This document shows, one piece after another, positions 29,500 through 39,959 of a DNA stretch of 44,295 nt; position 1 is the stretch's first letter, and each line of letters starts with the position of its first letter. Source of the stretch: a virus. The translations under genes were made by a program, and so were the position numbers. The DNA lies in IMG/VR virus record IMGVR_UViG_3300025101_000048, positions 1-44,295 of that record; one strand, written 5' to 3'. The notes below the pieces were generated by a model that did no database searches, was not told the DNA's origin, and saw nothing but the letters and a program-made list of their open reading frames with translations.

Positions 29500-32154
29500 T
29501 TATTCAGTTGGCAGTTCAATGCCAAGTTTTTTTACGAACCCTTTTAGTTCTGGGTTTTCTCTTATTTCCTGTATAGGATTTTCTTTAAATCTATCCCACA
29601 CTTCAGGTTTGTTTGAGAGGTAAATTCTTACTCCTTCTTGATCTGTAAATGTGTCTAGGAAGTCACGCACTTCATTCTCTCTCTCTGACTTTGTAAGGTT
29701 GTTCCACCCCTTGTTCAAAGCATTACCGATCCAAGGTACGTCTGCACCTTGAGCCTTCTTCTCTCTGAACTGCTTCCATTCGTTAACCCAATCATTTATT
29801 ATATCCTGTTTACTAAACCAGTTTTCCACAGGTGTTGCGTCAGGGTTGACGTTAAATAGTGTTTCAAGTTCACTAAGTCTATCAGGCCCTAGAGTTTCGT
29901 TACTTATTTCTTCGATCTCATTAGCTTTTGTGGTAAGGTCGTCTATCTTTGCGTCTATGTCTGTCATATCTTTTTCGACACCTGCCATGATTTTATCAAT
30001 AGCTTCTACACTATATGGGACACCTTGAATATCAACCCACTTAGTTCGTGAGTCGTAGTGAGATCTCACTTGATTTGCTATATCTACAGTCCAGTCTTTG
30101 TGCTGTGTTTTTAAGGAATTTAATTTTCTGATGGCAGATTCATAGGCTTCTCTTGTATCAGCCCCTTCAACTTCTTCTAAGATAGTTCTTACACCATCAT
30201 CAAAGTCTTCATGCTTACTACCGATTGATGTAGAAAGTTTAGAAGAATAATCGCCAAATGTTGTTCTTTCCATTGGGGTTAGTGCATTCAATGACTGGAG
30301 TTTACCTTGATAAGCAGACCAACGTGTAGCCCCATTTTCTATTAGAAAAAGTTCAGCCGCCTCTTTTATCTGAGTAGCAGACATATTTTCAAACTCATTA
30401 CTTTTTGCCATACTTTGAGCAAACTGAACTAAGAGATTTTGAGTCCTGCCATCAAAGTACCAGTTACCTGCAAGTTGAGGGGTGATTAATGCCATTCTTG
30501 ATTCACCTCCAGCCAACGGTTTTGCAGTCGCACCCCCAAATAAATCACTAGCATTTTTCTTATTGGCTTCGATTTCTGCATTAATTAGAGCGACGTTAGC
30601 TTGTGTTTGAGATTTTTTAATTTCATAATTATTTCTGTCCTGTACACTGCTATACTCCTCGATGACTGCATTCATGTGGTTGTCTAAAATTTCTTTAAGA
30701 GCTTTTTCACCAGCGACTGTTTTCCAATAATCTCCAGTAAGTTCTCCTTTAAGTTTACTCAAGACATTTTCCATTGCGGCATCATAACCCACACTGCTGA
30801 TATTTCCGATAAGAAGTGTTTTCCTCGATTCGTCATCAAGTTTAGTTCTAAGATCAGACTGCTCTTTTGCTATTAAAGCAGTAGCCTCGTCCTCTTCTCT
30901 TTCTTCTGCATCTGACACAAAACCATCTACTGTAGGCTTAAAGTCTTCCCATCTGTCTTTAAATTTTTCTGGGAGAGACGCTTTAATTTTTTCCTCTATT
31001 GTAGATGAATCTACATTGGGGTTGACAGACAGATTCAAAGCTGTCACCTGTGCCAGATTTTTCCAAGTCTCCCACTCAGTATTAAGTACATCATCTAATC
31101 TATCCGTCGCCCGATCTATATATGGATCAACCCATGTCTCATCTTCAAAAAGTTTTGGGCCATGTTTGTTATCTTTGTATCTCTCTTTTAGCATTGCTAA
31201 AATCTGTTTAGGGTTGCTAGTTATTGTTGTTGAATAAGTTTCAGCTAAGTTCATAGCTTCGTTTTTAAGGACTTGCAGTTCTGCCTTTTCATTATCATCA
31301 TAAATGCTTTGTGCTCTCTCCTTAATACTTTTAAACCATTCTGCATCCTTCTCCATATCTGCCCACAAGGGATCACTTTTATGGATTTGCTGTAAGCTAC
31401 TATAAAGGTCTTCGGCTTTAATATTATTGTCTTTTGCGAGAGCTACGGCAGAGTTAAATACCTTCTCATCAAATGCGGTTCGTAGCTTTACCTGTTCATT
31501 ATTGTATTCCGTCTGTGCCGACGCAAAGATAGGTTCAGCCACAGATTTAGGCAGACCATAGTTTTTCATAAATTGGTTTATGTCAGCATTAGCTGGATTG
31601 CCTCCACCTGCCTTTACCATATTTAAAAACTCTGTTCCAAGTTTTAGGTTTTTAGCTATGGAAGCTGTGACTGCCTCCGATCTGGCTTGCTCTGTAATGA
31701 GGGAATTGAAGTTGAGTTCCCAAGGTGCGTACTGTGAGTTCTGCTCCTCGAAATCCTGTACAGCTTTTGTCCAATCAAAACCTATTGATCCTCCAGGGCC
31801 AGTCTTTTTGCTTGGGTCTAGGGTAAGAAGGTACTGGTTTATTTTTGGCTGAAGAGTTTGCATAAACTGCTCTTCTCTCATCATTTCTTGCCACGCTTTG
31901 TCCTTGAGACGCTCTTGTTCACGCCTTTGATTATCTGCCGCAATCCTCTTACGAACATTTTCAGCAGGTGCTCCACCAGCAATGTAATTGTTTCCACCGC
32001 TGTATGAATCAATAAAACTTTGGAAATCTGCGGCAGTTGCCAGAGGGTTAGCCGCCTTGTAGTCAGCAAATGCTTCTGCCATCTGTTGTCTTTGTCCACG
32101 TCTAAACTCCCTTTGGTCTTGCATCCCCTGCGATATTGCTGAAAATATACTCAT
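29500..32154 (-). CDS. Internal virion protein, helical (884 aa)
   Basis: A long, mostly alpha-helical protein with Q/E/K-rich coiled coils, starting MSIFSAISQGMQDQREFRRG, with no transmembrane segment or enzymatic motif that I can see. It sits between the giant protein and two other coiled-coil proteins, the arrangement of T7-like internal core proteins (gp14-gp15-gp16). An internal or ejected core role is inferred from order and composition. The start follows within 4 bases of the upstream stop. Confidence 0.75.
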   Translation of the reverse strand: MSIFSAISQGMQDQREFRRGQRQQMAEAFADYKAANPLATAADFQSFIDSYSGGNNYIAGGAPAENVRKRIAADNQRREQERLKDKAWQEMMREEQFMQTLQPKINQYLLTLDPSKKTGPGGSIGFDWTKAVQDFEEQNSQYAPWELNFNSLITEQARSEAVTASIAKNLKLGTEFLNMVKAGGGNPANADINQFMKNYGLPKSVAEPIFASAQTEYNNEQVKLRTAFDEKVFNSAVALAKDNNIKAEDLYSSLQQIHKSDPLWADMEKDAEWFKSIKERAQSIYDDNEKAELQVLKNEAMNLAETYSTTITSNPKQILAMLKERYKDNKHGPKLFEDETWVDPYIDRATDRLDDVLNTEWETWKNLAQVTALNLSVNPNVDSSTIEEKIKASLPEKFKDRWEDFKPTVDGFVSDAEEREEDEATALIAKEQSDLRTKLDDESRKTLLIGNISSVGYDAAMENVLSKLKGELTGDYWKTVAGEKALKEILDNHMNAVIEEYSSVQDRNNYEIKKSQTQANVALINAEIEANKKNASDLFGGATAKPLAGGESRMALITPQLAGNWYFDGRTQNLLVQFAQSMAKSNEFENMSATQIKEAAELFLIENGATRWSAYQGKLQSLNALTPMERTTFGDYSSKLSTSIGSKHEDFDDGVRTILEEVEGADTREAYESAIRKLNSLKTQHKDWTVDIANQVRSHYDSRTKWVDIQGVPYSVEAIDKIMAGVEKDMTDIDAKIDDLTTKANEIEEISNETLGPDRLSELETLFNVNPDATPVENWFSKQDIINDWVNEWKQFREKKAQGADVPWIGNALNKGWNNLTKSERENEVRDFLDTFTDQEGVRIYLSNKPEVWDRFKENPIQEIRENPELKGFVKKLGIELPTE

Positions 32155-32157
32155 TGA

Positions 32158-33561
32158 TTACCTCCAAATATCAGAAACTTTGAACTTAGGTTCTTTGCCA
32201 CTGTAATCCCCCGTGCCATAATTCCAGTCTAGGAATGCTTTACCGAATGTTCCTCCAGATTTTCTTGATTCGTCTATGGCCGTATTAAATCTATTACCTG
32301 CATTTGTTAGTATGTTTGAAGCATAGGAAGTTGGGTCTGACCAGTTGTTTGGTGAATAGTCGTAAATTCCACTTCCGAGATTTAGACCTGCATTTGACGC
32401 ACCGCTTGTGCCAACCCCTGTTATGGCGGCTAGTGACGTACCAAGTCCTGTGTACCCATCGCTCACTCCACTTCTTAGACCATACTTGTCTTGGAAATTA
32501 TTGGCAGAAGATCCAACAGCCCTGTCGTAAACAGCAGACTGAGGCATGAAGCTCATATAACCCATAGCAGACGGAGCGTTTGGAAGGTTAGCCATTTGTG
32601 ATAGACCTGCACTCATAGTATCTCCGTACTGACCAAGCTGTTGTTGTCTTGAAGCAAGTATTGTATTGAGGTCTGTATTCTCAATATTCTGCTGACCGCC
32701 AATATACTTCATCGCATCATCATACGCCCTGAACCGAGCGTTCTGATATTCGTCTGCAAGACGTGAAGCTATGTCCCCTCTCGTCGAGTTAGCCAGAGTT
32801 GAGTTGTCCATGCCCCTGTTTATCAAGCCACCTTCAGCAATAGACGCAACTCTGTCAGCCGCACGGTCTACGTCTCCCATATATTGGTCTGTACGTTTGT
32901 TCACTTCTGCATCAATTCGTGCCTGAGTAACTGGTGTTACCTCTGGGACATCTTGTAAGCCAGCGTACACATTCTCAAGACCTGTCTGCATACCCTTAAT
33001 GCGATCCGAAATCATTTTTTGCTGACGCAACATGTGGTTGCGTTCTTGCTGGAATCCAACTCTGGCATTATTTATCTGCTGTATCTGGTAGTCTCTTTCA
33101 ACTTCCTTTTCAGCCTTTGCCATTTCAAATCTTCTTTGGTCTTCGTCTCTTTCACCTGCGGCTATCGCCTTTGCGTCTTCGAGTTCCTGAAGAGCCCGTT
33201 CTCTTTCTTGACCAGTTATTTCCTGATTTCTTAAATACTGTTCTAGCTTAAATGCGTATTGACGTGCGGCTTCCCTGTCCATTTGAAGCATACGTTCAAT
33301 CTCAAACTCACGTTCCTTGAGTAATCTGGCTTTGTATTCACCTAACTCTCGTTCAGCGAATGCTCTCTCATCTCTACGAATGTCACGGTTCAGGTCATCA
33401 AGTCTATAGGTTCGTGCTCTGTCTTCCTCCATCCAATCCATTGACTTACGAGCCATTTCTCGATTGAATGCTTCAGCAGAATTATACCTCTTTTCTGCTT
33501 TGTTCTCACGGATCATGTCTTGGACAAGACCAAGACCACCTAATACAACTGACCAAACCAT
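32158..33561 (-). CDS. Internal virion protein with long coiled coil (467 aa)
   Basis: The first 20 residues are mildly hydrophobic (MVWSVVLGGLGLVQDM), then residues 30-210 form a highly charged E/R/Q coiled coil, followed by a G/N/S/Y-rich C-terminal half. Hydrophobic start plus coil resembles T7 gp14-type ejection proteins that enter the outer membrane. Located one base after the 807-aa gene. Assignment is by position and composition. Confidence 0.7.
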   Translation of the reverse strand: MVWSVVLGGLGLVQDMIRENKAEKRYNSAEAFNREMARKSMDWMEEDRARTYRLDDLNRDIRRDERAFAERELGEYKARLLKEREFEIERMLQMDREAARQYAFKLEQYLRNQEITGQERERALQELEDAKAIAAGERDEDQRRFEMAKAEKEVERDYQIQQINNARVGFQQERNHMLRQQKMISDRIKGMQTGLENVYAGLQDVPEVTPVTQARIDAEVNKRTDQYMGDVDRAADRVASIAEGGLINRGMDNSTLANSTRGDIASRLADEYQNARFRAYDDAMKYIGGQQNIENTDLNTILASRQQQLGQYGDTMSAGLSQMANLPNAPSAMGYMSFMPQSAVYDRAVGSSANNFQDKYGLRSGVSDGYTGLGTSLAAITGVGTSGASNAGLNLGSGIYDYSPNNWSDPTSYASNILTNAGNRFNTAIDESRKSGGTFGKAFLDWNYGTGDYSGKEPKFKVSDIWR

Positions 33562-33562
33562 C

Positions 33563-35986
33563 TTAATACCTCAATATGTTTTGTGCGAAGGCCGAGGTTG
33601 GATTGTTAAATAATTCCTCCTCTTCATCCTCTGCACTATATAAAGCTCCTCTGTTTAAGGATGTAAGTGGATCAACCAATCTGTAATCCTGAAACTGAAA
33701 ATCATTATTGTCTGCATTAGCTCTTGCCGTCCGTGCGGCAACATTTGATTCATCTTGCTCTATCTGAGCCAGACGGGATGCAAGCTCTGCGGTTATGTCG
33801 CCTCTTTCATCATACGCCTGAGATGCTGTGTACTTATCTATCTCAGCCCTTATTGGATCAAATTCTTCTAAGAAGGCATCATAGTTTGCTCTGTTCGTAT
33901 CTTCACCCATTAACCTGTCGTAAAGATTTTTAGAGCTTGTTTCTAAACCTTCACGGTAATCACCTAATTGGCCCAGCTTGTTTGTGACATCTCTTTTATA
34001 ACTATCCATATCCGCATAGATATCGCCCACTCTTCCACCTGTAAAATATCCAAGGTCGTAATCAACGTCTTCAATACCTCCAAGTATCTTATTCATTTCA
34101 GCTTCTTCCCACAGATCTAAATCTGCGAGAGGACTGTAAGCTCCTGAAAGATCACCCTCTATTGAATCAAGTTTTCTTTTTCTTTGAGCCAGAAGATCAT
34201 TAAGTGCAGTCTGAGCAGAACCATATTGATTAGTTGCCTTTGTAAAATCATAGGCCAATGGGGAAGAAAAGTCTGCGTAAGTTCCTTGGCCCTGAGTGAT
34301 TGCGTTCTGGAGTTGGTCGAGCATTGACTTGTTATAGTAACCTGAAGAACCAATATTTGAGAATGCTGTATTTGCACCAGCCAATGCGTCTGACTGTGCT
34401 CTCGCAATACGGGATTCTTCAGCCGCCCTATCTGCTTCCGTCTGGCTAAGACCAGATCTAATATCGGTTATCTTGTTTCCAATTCCTGAGTCTTGGAATA
34501 TTGCTTCGATCTGACTGTCTGATAGACCAGTAGCATTCCCAAGTCTTTCTGCTTCAGTGATGTATTGATTTAAAGTATTCCGAGAACCTGCCGTATCTCC
34601 AGTCATGTCCATACCACGAACATTGTTGAGAAGATCGCCAAATCCAATACCCCTAAAACTTGTGTCCAGACCTTCGGCGGCTGTGTCATAGTTCCCTATG
34701 ATGGTATTCAGATTTCCTAATGCGTCACTATATGCTGACTGGTAATCGTCAGCTAACCCCAGACCTTCGGTAAGTCGTCTGTCTATACCTGTGTCATAAT
34801 CAAAGTCTATGTCTGAGCCTTGAAGTTGTGTCCTAAGATCTCTTGCGGCGTTGACATCTTGCATATCCCAGTCACTTGTTCCAAGAAGTGATTTGGCTAA
34901 ACCTTTTTCGTAGTTGTCAATTAGTGCATTGGTATCAGTAATTGCTGTATCGTACTGACCTTGTAAACCAGACAGGGTTGTATCTAATCCTTGATACTTG
35001 CCAAGCAAATCATTAATAGCATCCATATTCGACCAGTTGCCACCTGATGCTGAAGTCAAGTCTCCGATAGCAGAACTGATATTACCTCTTGAGTCAGCAA
35101 GTCCATTGTTCATAAGTGAATACATGTCTGCTCCACCTATGGCTGAACTTGCGTCTCCGTACATGGTGTCCCAATTACCGAGGTCGAAAGAAGGTGCAGA
35201 TGGGGTAGAGGGTGTTGGTGTCGGTGGAGTGTAACTTTGGTCTGCTGAAACTCCAGGGGGGAGAGCACTTGAGTCCCAATCCTCTGAAATCCCGTCGTAA
35301 GCTGTATTGCCTGTATTCTTTAGATACTGGTTATATTGCCAGTCGGTTATATTTCCTTTTTCGTGTGCCTTATCTGGTGTCATGGTAGAAATAGTTCTAT
35401 CGCCTAAAGCGTAAGTCCATTCGTTAGCACCAAACCTATCTTTATCCTTGTTGTCATCTTCCGCTTTTTTTTGTGCCGCTTCTGGAGAACCTGAACTAGG
35501 AGCGTACATATCCACAGTATCTGATACAGTATCTCCAAGCCATGTGAATGGATTGAAATATTCTTTGACACCATCATTGTCGCTATCAACGCCAGCACCA
35601 CCAAAGTCTTTTAAGATATCAGCTTCTTCATCAGTTATGTAGGCGAGGTTATGTTTCTCTCCTTGCACCATCTTCTCTGGCTTTACGAGCAACTCATCTC
35701 CAGAAGGGGTAGCAGAAGCTGAACCTAGTTGTGGGTTCTTTGCGTACTCTTCCCAATTCTCTATATGATCGAAAAGGTTTTTAACAACATTTCCAGTAAA
35801 GTCTAAAGTATGTTTAGTTCCAGTGTCGAGCCATTCTTTAGGAGTGTCTACCCATACGTCCTTGAGTCTTTGACCTGCCCAAGCTAAATCTTGAGGAACT
35901 TCTTGCTTTACCCTATCCCAATCTTTGTAAAATCTTGCCCAGTCCTCGTCGCTTGACTTTAATCCTAAACTTTCTAGCCAATTCAT
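33563..35986 (-). CDS. Virion protein of unknown role (807 aa)
   Basis: Starts MNWLESLGLKSSDEDWARFY. The first quarter is charged, followed by a P/T/S linker (PPTPTPSTPSAPS) near residue 250, then repeated D/S/G-rich helical segments with many SAIG, LNDL and YDTA-like units that suggest a long rod or coiled bundle. A DNDGVKEYFN loop near residue 115 resembles a calcium-binding loop. No family recognised. It lies between tail-fibre and internal-core genes, so a tail or core component is likely. Confidence 0.7.
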   Translation of the reverse strand: MNWLESLGLKSSDEDWARFYKDWDRVKQEVPQDLAWAGQRLKDVWVDTPKEWLDTGTKHTLDFTGNVVKNLFDHIENWEEYAKNPQLGSASATPSGDELLVKPEKMVQGEKHNLAYITDEEADILKDFGGAGVDSDNDGVKEYFNPFTWLGDTVSDTVDMYAPSSGSPEAAQKKAEDDNKDKDRFGANEWTYALGDRTISTMTPDKAHEKGNITDWQYNQYLKNTGNTAYDGISEDWDSSALPPGVSADQSYTPPTPTPSTPSAPSFDLGNWDTMYGDASSAIGGADMYSLMNNGLADSRGNISSAIGDLTSASGGNWSNMDAINDLLGKYQGLDTTLSGLQGQYDTAITDTNALIDNYEKGLAKSLLGTSDWDMQDVNAARDLRTQLQGSDIDFDYDTGIDRRLTEGLGLADDYQSAYSDALGNLNTIIGNYDTAAEGLDTSFRGIGFGDLLNNVRGMDMTGDTAGSRNTLNQYITEAERLGNATGLSDSQIEAIFQDSGIGNKITDIRSGLSQTEADRAAEESRIARAQSDALAGANTAFSNIGSSGYYNKSMLDQLQNAITQGQGTYADFSSPLAYDFTKATNQYGSAQTALNDLLAQRKRKLDSIEGDLSGAYSPLADLDLWEEAEMNKILGGIEDVDYDLGYFTGGRVGDIYADMDSYKRDVTNKLGQLGDYREGLETSSKNLYDRLMGEDTNRANYDAFLEEFDPIRAEIDKYTASQAYDERGDITAELASRLAQIEQDESNVAARTARANADNNDFQFQDYRLVDPLTSLNRGALYSAEDEEEELFNNPTSAFAQNILRY

Positions 35987-35995
35987 TTTAATCTC

Positions 35996-37561
35996 CTATG
36001 AACTCATAATGTTGTACGCAAGAACCACCTCTAAGTTTGCCGCAGAACTGTTACTTGTAGTTGTAAAACCTACTGTCTTGGCGGCTGTGTTACAGTCAAT
36101 CTCAAGAACAGTACCTAAAGTCGTATCACTGCCAGACGAGTTTGCAGTGTATGTAGCAGACCCTGCCAGTGTCCCGTTTACTTGAGGCTGAACAACAATA
36201 GTTCCTCCTGTGGTCGCTACTGAAATAGCGGTAATCTGGATTTTCATTTTCCAGAATTTTTCTATTGTGTATGTTGTATTAGTTGGCGAGGCTATACTTA
36301 GGTACATATTGCCAGACGTTAGGGCAGACGGAAGTTGTGAAGCTGGTAAAAGTCCAGTTGAGTCAAGTGATGCTACGCCATTCGCCGCACCTCTTTGCGA
36401 GGTCGCAAGTACAGACGATAAATCTACAGTAGCATATTCAAGAGCCGTACCTGCACCATTCACCCGTACATACTTACTTGCGTCTGATGAAGTGAATGTT
36501 GGAAGTGTGCTGTCTGGCGATGTCTGTAACCATTGTGTGCCAGTGTAGAACTTTAGGATATTAGGTGTCGAGCTTGTGTCGAGCCATAAGTTCCCTGCCG
36601 CAGGGCTTGATGGTGTAGAGCTTGCTGTAGTTATCTTTGCTTTTGCACTTAGATCTGTAGCAAGGCTCGCTACTTTCGCCTGTGGGATTTCATTGTTGTC
36701 TATCGCTAACTTTGTAAAGTCAATTAAGCCAGTGGCAGTATTAACAAAATCTTGCTCCATCATAATGCCAGTAACAGTAGTAGTAGAAGTGTTCTCAACA
36801 GTAATGATAGATATTAAATTTCCAGAGGCTACTGTGCTTGTGAATGTAACCACGTCGTTTTGTGGACTGGTTGTGTAGTCGTTTGACCCACCTTCTCTTT
36901 GCAAGATGCCATTCTTATATACTTGGAGAACAGTTTCCTCATCGTGAGCAAAAGCGAACTGTACTTGGTTGCCAGTTGTTAATGTATCTGATCGTGTGTA
37001 ACCAGTAACAGAGGTCGCTCTGACTTTATAGATTGTAACCACCGCACCTGAAGCATGAGGAGACGAATTAAATGTTACTGCACCAGCAGAACCCGAACCT
37101 GCTGTGTGGCTTTTTGTGTAATCGTGTGAACTTCCTTCTCTTTTAAGGACACCATTTACATATACGAGAAGGTCGTCTGTTGAATCGTGAGCATAATCAA
37201 AGACTGTCTGCCCTGATGTTGTTGCCACATCCTGTCTGGAATAAAGGATTGGTGCTCCGATAGTACCAGCAGTCGAGCCAGCCGCACCTCGAAGATCATC
37301 CATTGAAGCAATAGTTACCCAACCTGTCGTTGTATCTGTGTATGTTCCGATACGATATTGTATGCCAAGACTGCTGTCTTTACGCATTTCAATCGGGCCT
37401 TGCCAGACACCGCTAGAGTCAAAGAGTGTTGCTAGGAGTTCTCCTAAAGTTTTTTCACCAAGTTCGGCGGCGTTTAAATACCTAACAAGGTTCTCAAACT
37501 CAGTATTAATGTTACTAGAAGAACCGTAATTCTGCGAATATTGTTGTCTAAGTCTTGCCAT
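35996..37561 (-). CDS. Tail fibre protein with tandem gp17-like repeats
   Basis: A 521-residue T/S/A/G-rich beta-structured protein. Two repeats near residues 130 and 215 (VYVNGVLKREGSSHDYT and VYKNGILQREGGSNDYT) match the repeated unit of phage tail fibres (T7 gp17-like/neck appendage type). Further on comes a SPAAGNLWLDTSSTPNILKF element, common in marine phage fibres, and a beta-rich C-terminus that may bind the receptor or trimerise. It probably mediates host attachment. Confidence 0.82.
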   Translation of the reverse strand: MARLRQQYSQNYGSSSNINTEFENLVRYLNAAELGEKTLGELLATLFDSSGVWQGPIEMRKDSSLGIQYRIGTYTDTTTGWVTIASMDDLRGAAGSTAGTIGAPILYSRQDVATTSGQTVFDYAHDSTDDLLVYVNGVLKREGSSHDYTKSHTAGSGSAGAVTFNSSPHASGAVVTIYKVRATSVTGYTRSDTLTTGNQVQFAFAHDEETVLQVYKNGILQREGGSNDYTTSPQNDVVTFTSTVASGNLISIITVENTSTTTVTGIMMEQDFVNTATGLIDFTKLAIDNNEIPQAKVASLATDLSAKAKITTASSTPSSPAAGNLWLDTSSTPNILKFYTGTQWLQTSPDSTLPTFTSSDASKYVRVNGAGTALEYATVDLSSVLATSQRGAANGVASLDSTGLLPASQLPSALTSGNMYLSIASPTNTTYTIEKFWKMKIQITAISVATTGGTIVVQPQVNGTLAGSATYTANSSGSDTTLGTVLEIDCNTAAKTVGFTTTSNSSAANLEVVLAYNIMSS

Positions 37562-37573
37562 TTACCTTCTCAC

Positions 37574-39076
37574 TTAATTTTTTATGTTGACTGCAAAGCC
37601 AATAAGACGGAGAAGACCCCCACCTCCTTCGGCTTTAAAGCTATATTGTGCCGCTTTATATCGGTAGCTCCATTTTCTTTCATACTGTTTGGATAATGGC
37701 ACACCAACGAAATAGTTGTCGTCCGTAGTGTCGTCCACTTCGAAAACTAAAGAACCTATTTGATTGCCATCTAAATCTTGGGCATCCATAGTTATCGTGC
37801 CTTTACCTGCCGCTTGTATAATAACACTGTGCGTCTGCTTGGTATCAACAAGTGAACCATGCCAGAGCAGGGGAGTCATTATGGTTAGAGTAGGAACAAA
37901 GCCAGTGGTTTCTTCAACCTGATTTACGTTATAAATTCCACCTGTTGTCCCTAATACGAGCTTTCCCCCAAGGAAAGCTCCGCATCTTGCGTTAAGGAAA
38001 TCGCCTTCGCTAAACTTTGGTTGAGCACCTTCACCACCCTCTGGGTTAAGAGCGAGTGTTAATCTCTTGGTATTAATGTCACCAGCTTGTGGGAAAAATA
38101 TATGGTACTGAGCAGTGTCTTGGTCAAATACGGCTGAGATCTTTTGAGGATCGTCAACAGACGCAAAGAGTTCACGGTATAAAATGTCTATCTTGTCTGA
38201 AAGTGAGTAGGAATAAACAAGTATCCCGTTCTCCTCTGATCTTTTAATTGAATGGATGCCAGACCGAGAGCAGAACATAAGGTCTGTGCCAGCGTTACAG
38301 ATTGTGTTGTGGCTGGCACATCCAATGTTTATGAATGTGTCGTCGTCTATAAGCCAGTTGTCTATTGATGGGTCAATCTTATATATGATTGCCCTGTCTG
38401 ATGTAAATACGACTAACCTATTCTGCTCAAAAGAGCCCAGACCAGTTATCTGGTCAGCCGTTCCTAGTAGGTTAGCTATATCTATAAAGCCAGCACGGAG
38501 TACGTTAGAACTATTTACATCTTCGTCTTCTGGGAAAACCTCATCATTATCCACACGACTGAAATGAACTTGGGTTTCACGCCCTGGAATACCAGCAACT
38601 ACCATGCGTCTTTGGATAGAGGATATGAATGCAGGTGTGAGGCTATTTAAAGAGGTAGATTGATTGCGAGAAAACTTAGTTCCATCATATCTATATGTGG
38701 CTCTGCCTCTGCATGTCAGGTGAACACTCTGATTAAAAACGATTGAAGAAATGATAGAGCCAATGGGGTGAACATTTTCAAGAACATGGTCGTCGTCGGA
38801 ACGTAAGTTAATCGCTGAACCTGTTTCTTCGGCCCAGACAACAGCTTCCTTTCCGTAGAAAGAACAGTGCGTAACCTTGTTGCTACCTTTCCTAAAGGCA
38901 ACTGTTGGATCACGGACAATCTGCCCACGCCAGTCACAGTATCCGTTTACCAGCTTTGTTAAGTGCTGATCTTCCCCAGTGTCTAATGATGTAATATCCC
39001 TCGAAGTGTCTAATCCTTGGAAGTTTTCATAGCTGAATGTTTTATATGGTACACCACTGGCTGATTGTGTGCTCAT
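37574..39076 (-). CDS. Tail hub / DNA-stabilisation-type protein
   Basis: A 500-residue beta-rich protein with repeated blade-like segments (VVWAEETGSAINL, TYRYDGTKF, GIYNVNQ), which suggests a beta-propeller or stacked barrel. Its start, YENFQGLDTSRDITSL, is typical of the family annotated as P22 gp10-like packaged-DNA stabilisation or stopper protein. It lies directly downstream of the connector gene, as expected for tail assembly. The exact function is inferred from gene order. Confidence 0.65.
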   Translation of the reverse strand: MSTQSASGVPYKTFSYENFQGLDTSRDITSLDTGEDQHLTKLVNGYCDWRGQIVRDPTVAFRKGSNKVTHCSFYGKEAVVWAEETGSAINLRSDDDHVLENVHPIGSIISSIVFNQSVHLTCRGRATYRYDGTKFSRNQSTSLNSLTPAFISSIQRRMVVAGIPGRETQVHFSRVDNDEVFPEDEDVNSSNVLRAGFIDIANLLGTADQITGLGSFEQNRLVVFTSDRAIIYKIDPSIDNWLIDDDTFINIGCASHNTICNAGTDLMFCSRSGIHSIKRSEENGILVYSYSLSDKIDILYRELFASVDDPQKISAVFDQDTAQYHIFFPQAGDINTKRLTLALNPEGGEGAQPKFSEGDFLNARCGAFLGGKLVLGTTGGIYNVNQVEETTGFVPTLTIMTPLLWHGSLVDTKQTHSVIIQAAGKGTITMDAQDLDGNQIGSLVFEVDDTTDDNYFVGVPLSKQYERKWSYRYKAAQYSFKAEGGGGLLRLIGFAVNIKN

Positions 39077-39591
39077 GTTGATTCAAGAAGTCCATTATAT
39101 ACGTTAGTTTTTATATCGTTTGCATTTCTCTTATTCGTTCCGTCGTCAACAACACGAAGTTTAATTCTGGTGTTGCCGTTAAGCTCATTCCAAAGTTGTT
39201 GGTTAAGAGTTCTGTAGTAATTAGGCATATATATCTGCATCTTTTCACTGCCCTGCTGGACAGCATAATGTGCAAGAATGCCAGCAACTATTATCTGATC
39301 GTCTATCTCCCGTGTTTCGTCTGGGGATGTATAGTAATTAATATCATTTGCAGATGTTGTAGTAATCTTCTGCCCATTGGTTGTTGTCGTTGTTGTAGTT
39401 CTTGCCGCATACGGATGCTGACGAATATCATCAATCACCATATTCGCAAACTCTAGGAACATAAGAACGACATCACCGTCTACGGTACTTGCGTTAAAAT
39501 CTCCGAAACGTCTGAGAGCTTGCATGGCAAGCGTCCTAAGTGGAGAATACTTTGTCCGTATATGTGGGTTCGTGTTACTTGTTTCTGCCAT
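39073..39591 (-). CDS. Head-tail connector (adaptor) protein
   Basis: A 172-residue mostly helical protein (ALRRFGDFNAS...MFLEFANMVIDDIRQHPY) with a threonine-rich loop (residues 64-80) and an ILAHYAVQQGSE helix, the profile of short adaptor proteins that ring the portal (gp4/gp11-like). It lies between the capsid and tail hub genes, with 4-base or shorter overlaps on both sides. Confidence 0.7.
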   Translation of the reverse strand: MAETSNTNPHIRTKYSPLRTLAMQALRRFGDFNASTVDGDVVLMFLEFANMVIDDIRQHPYAARTTTTTTTNGQKITTTSANDINYYTSPDETREIDDQIIVAGILAHYAVQQGSEKMQIYMPNYYRTLNQQLWNELNGNTRIKLRVVDDGTNKRNANDIKTNVYNGLLEST

Positions 39592-39887
39592 TATTTCTTC
39601 CTAACAATCCTTGCGTTCATACAAAAATGATGCTGTTCGAATCTTTCAACGTCGTCTGCGTCTACTTCATATTCGAGCCGACCTGTCTGAAAGTTTCTTA
39701 TGGGTTTAATGTCTGCAACAGGAAACATACTAGGTTCTTTCTCACGACTTTCGTACCAGACGGTCTGAGGTTTCATAGGTTTCACAGCCTCTTCCTGAAC
39801 GTATGCTTCGTTTATGTCTGGTGTTGAAGGGTCATCTTTTTTGTAATGACCTTTAGATGTTCTTGCTCTTTTTTTATTTTCTGCCAT
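39591..39887 (-). CDS. Small structural-region protein (98 aa)
   Basis: A polar, charged protein with a basic N-terminus (MAENKKRARTSKGHYKKDD) and a beta-like C-terminal half (TGRLEYEVDADDVERFEQH). It is the first gene after the capsid protein, where head-completion or decoration proteins commonly sit. No family recognised. GGAGG precedes the start. Confidence 0.6.
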   Translation of the reverse strand: MAENKKRARTSKGHYKKDDPSTPDINEAYVQEEAVKPMKPQTVWYESREKEPSMFPVADIKPIRNFQTGRLEYEVDADDVERFEQHHFCMNARIVRKK

Positions 39888-39907
39888 TTAGTCCTCCAAA
39901 TGTTAAA

Positions 39908-39925
39908 GGGAAGCCGAAGCTCCCC
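39908..39925 (-). terminator. Weak hairpin terminator after the capsid gene
   Basis: On the minus strand GGGGAGC-TTCG-GCTTCCC forms a 7-bp stem (one G-U) with a UUCG-type loop, followed by TTTAACATTT. It would cut down transcription after the highly expressed capsid gene while allowing read-through to tail genes, a common phage arrangement. Confidence 0.6.
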
Positions 39926-39959
39926 TCTAATATGGATTAAATTTAAGGAATGGTCGTCC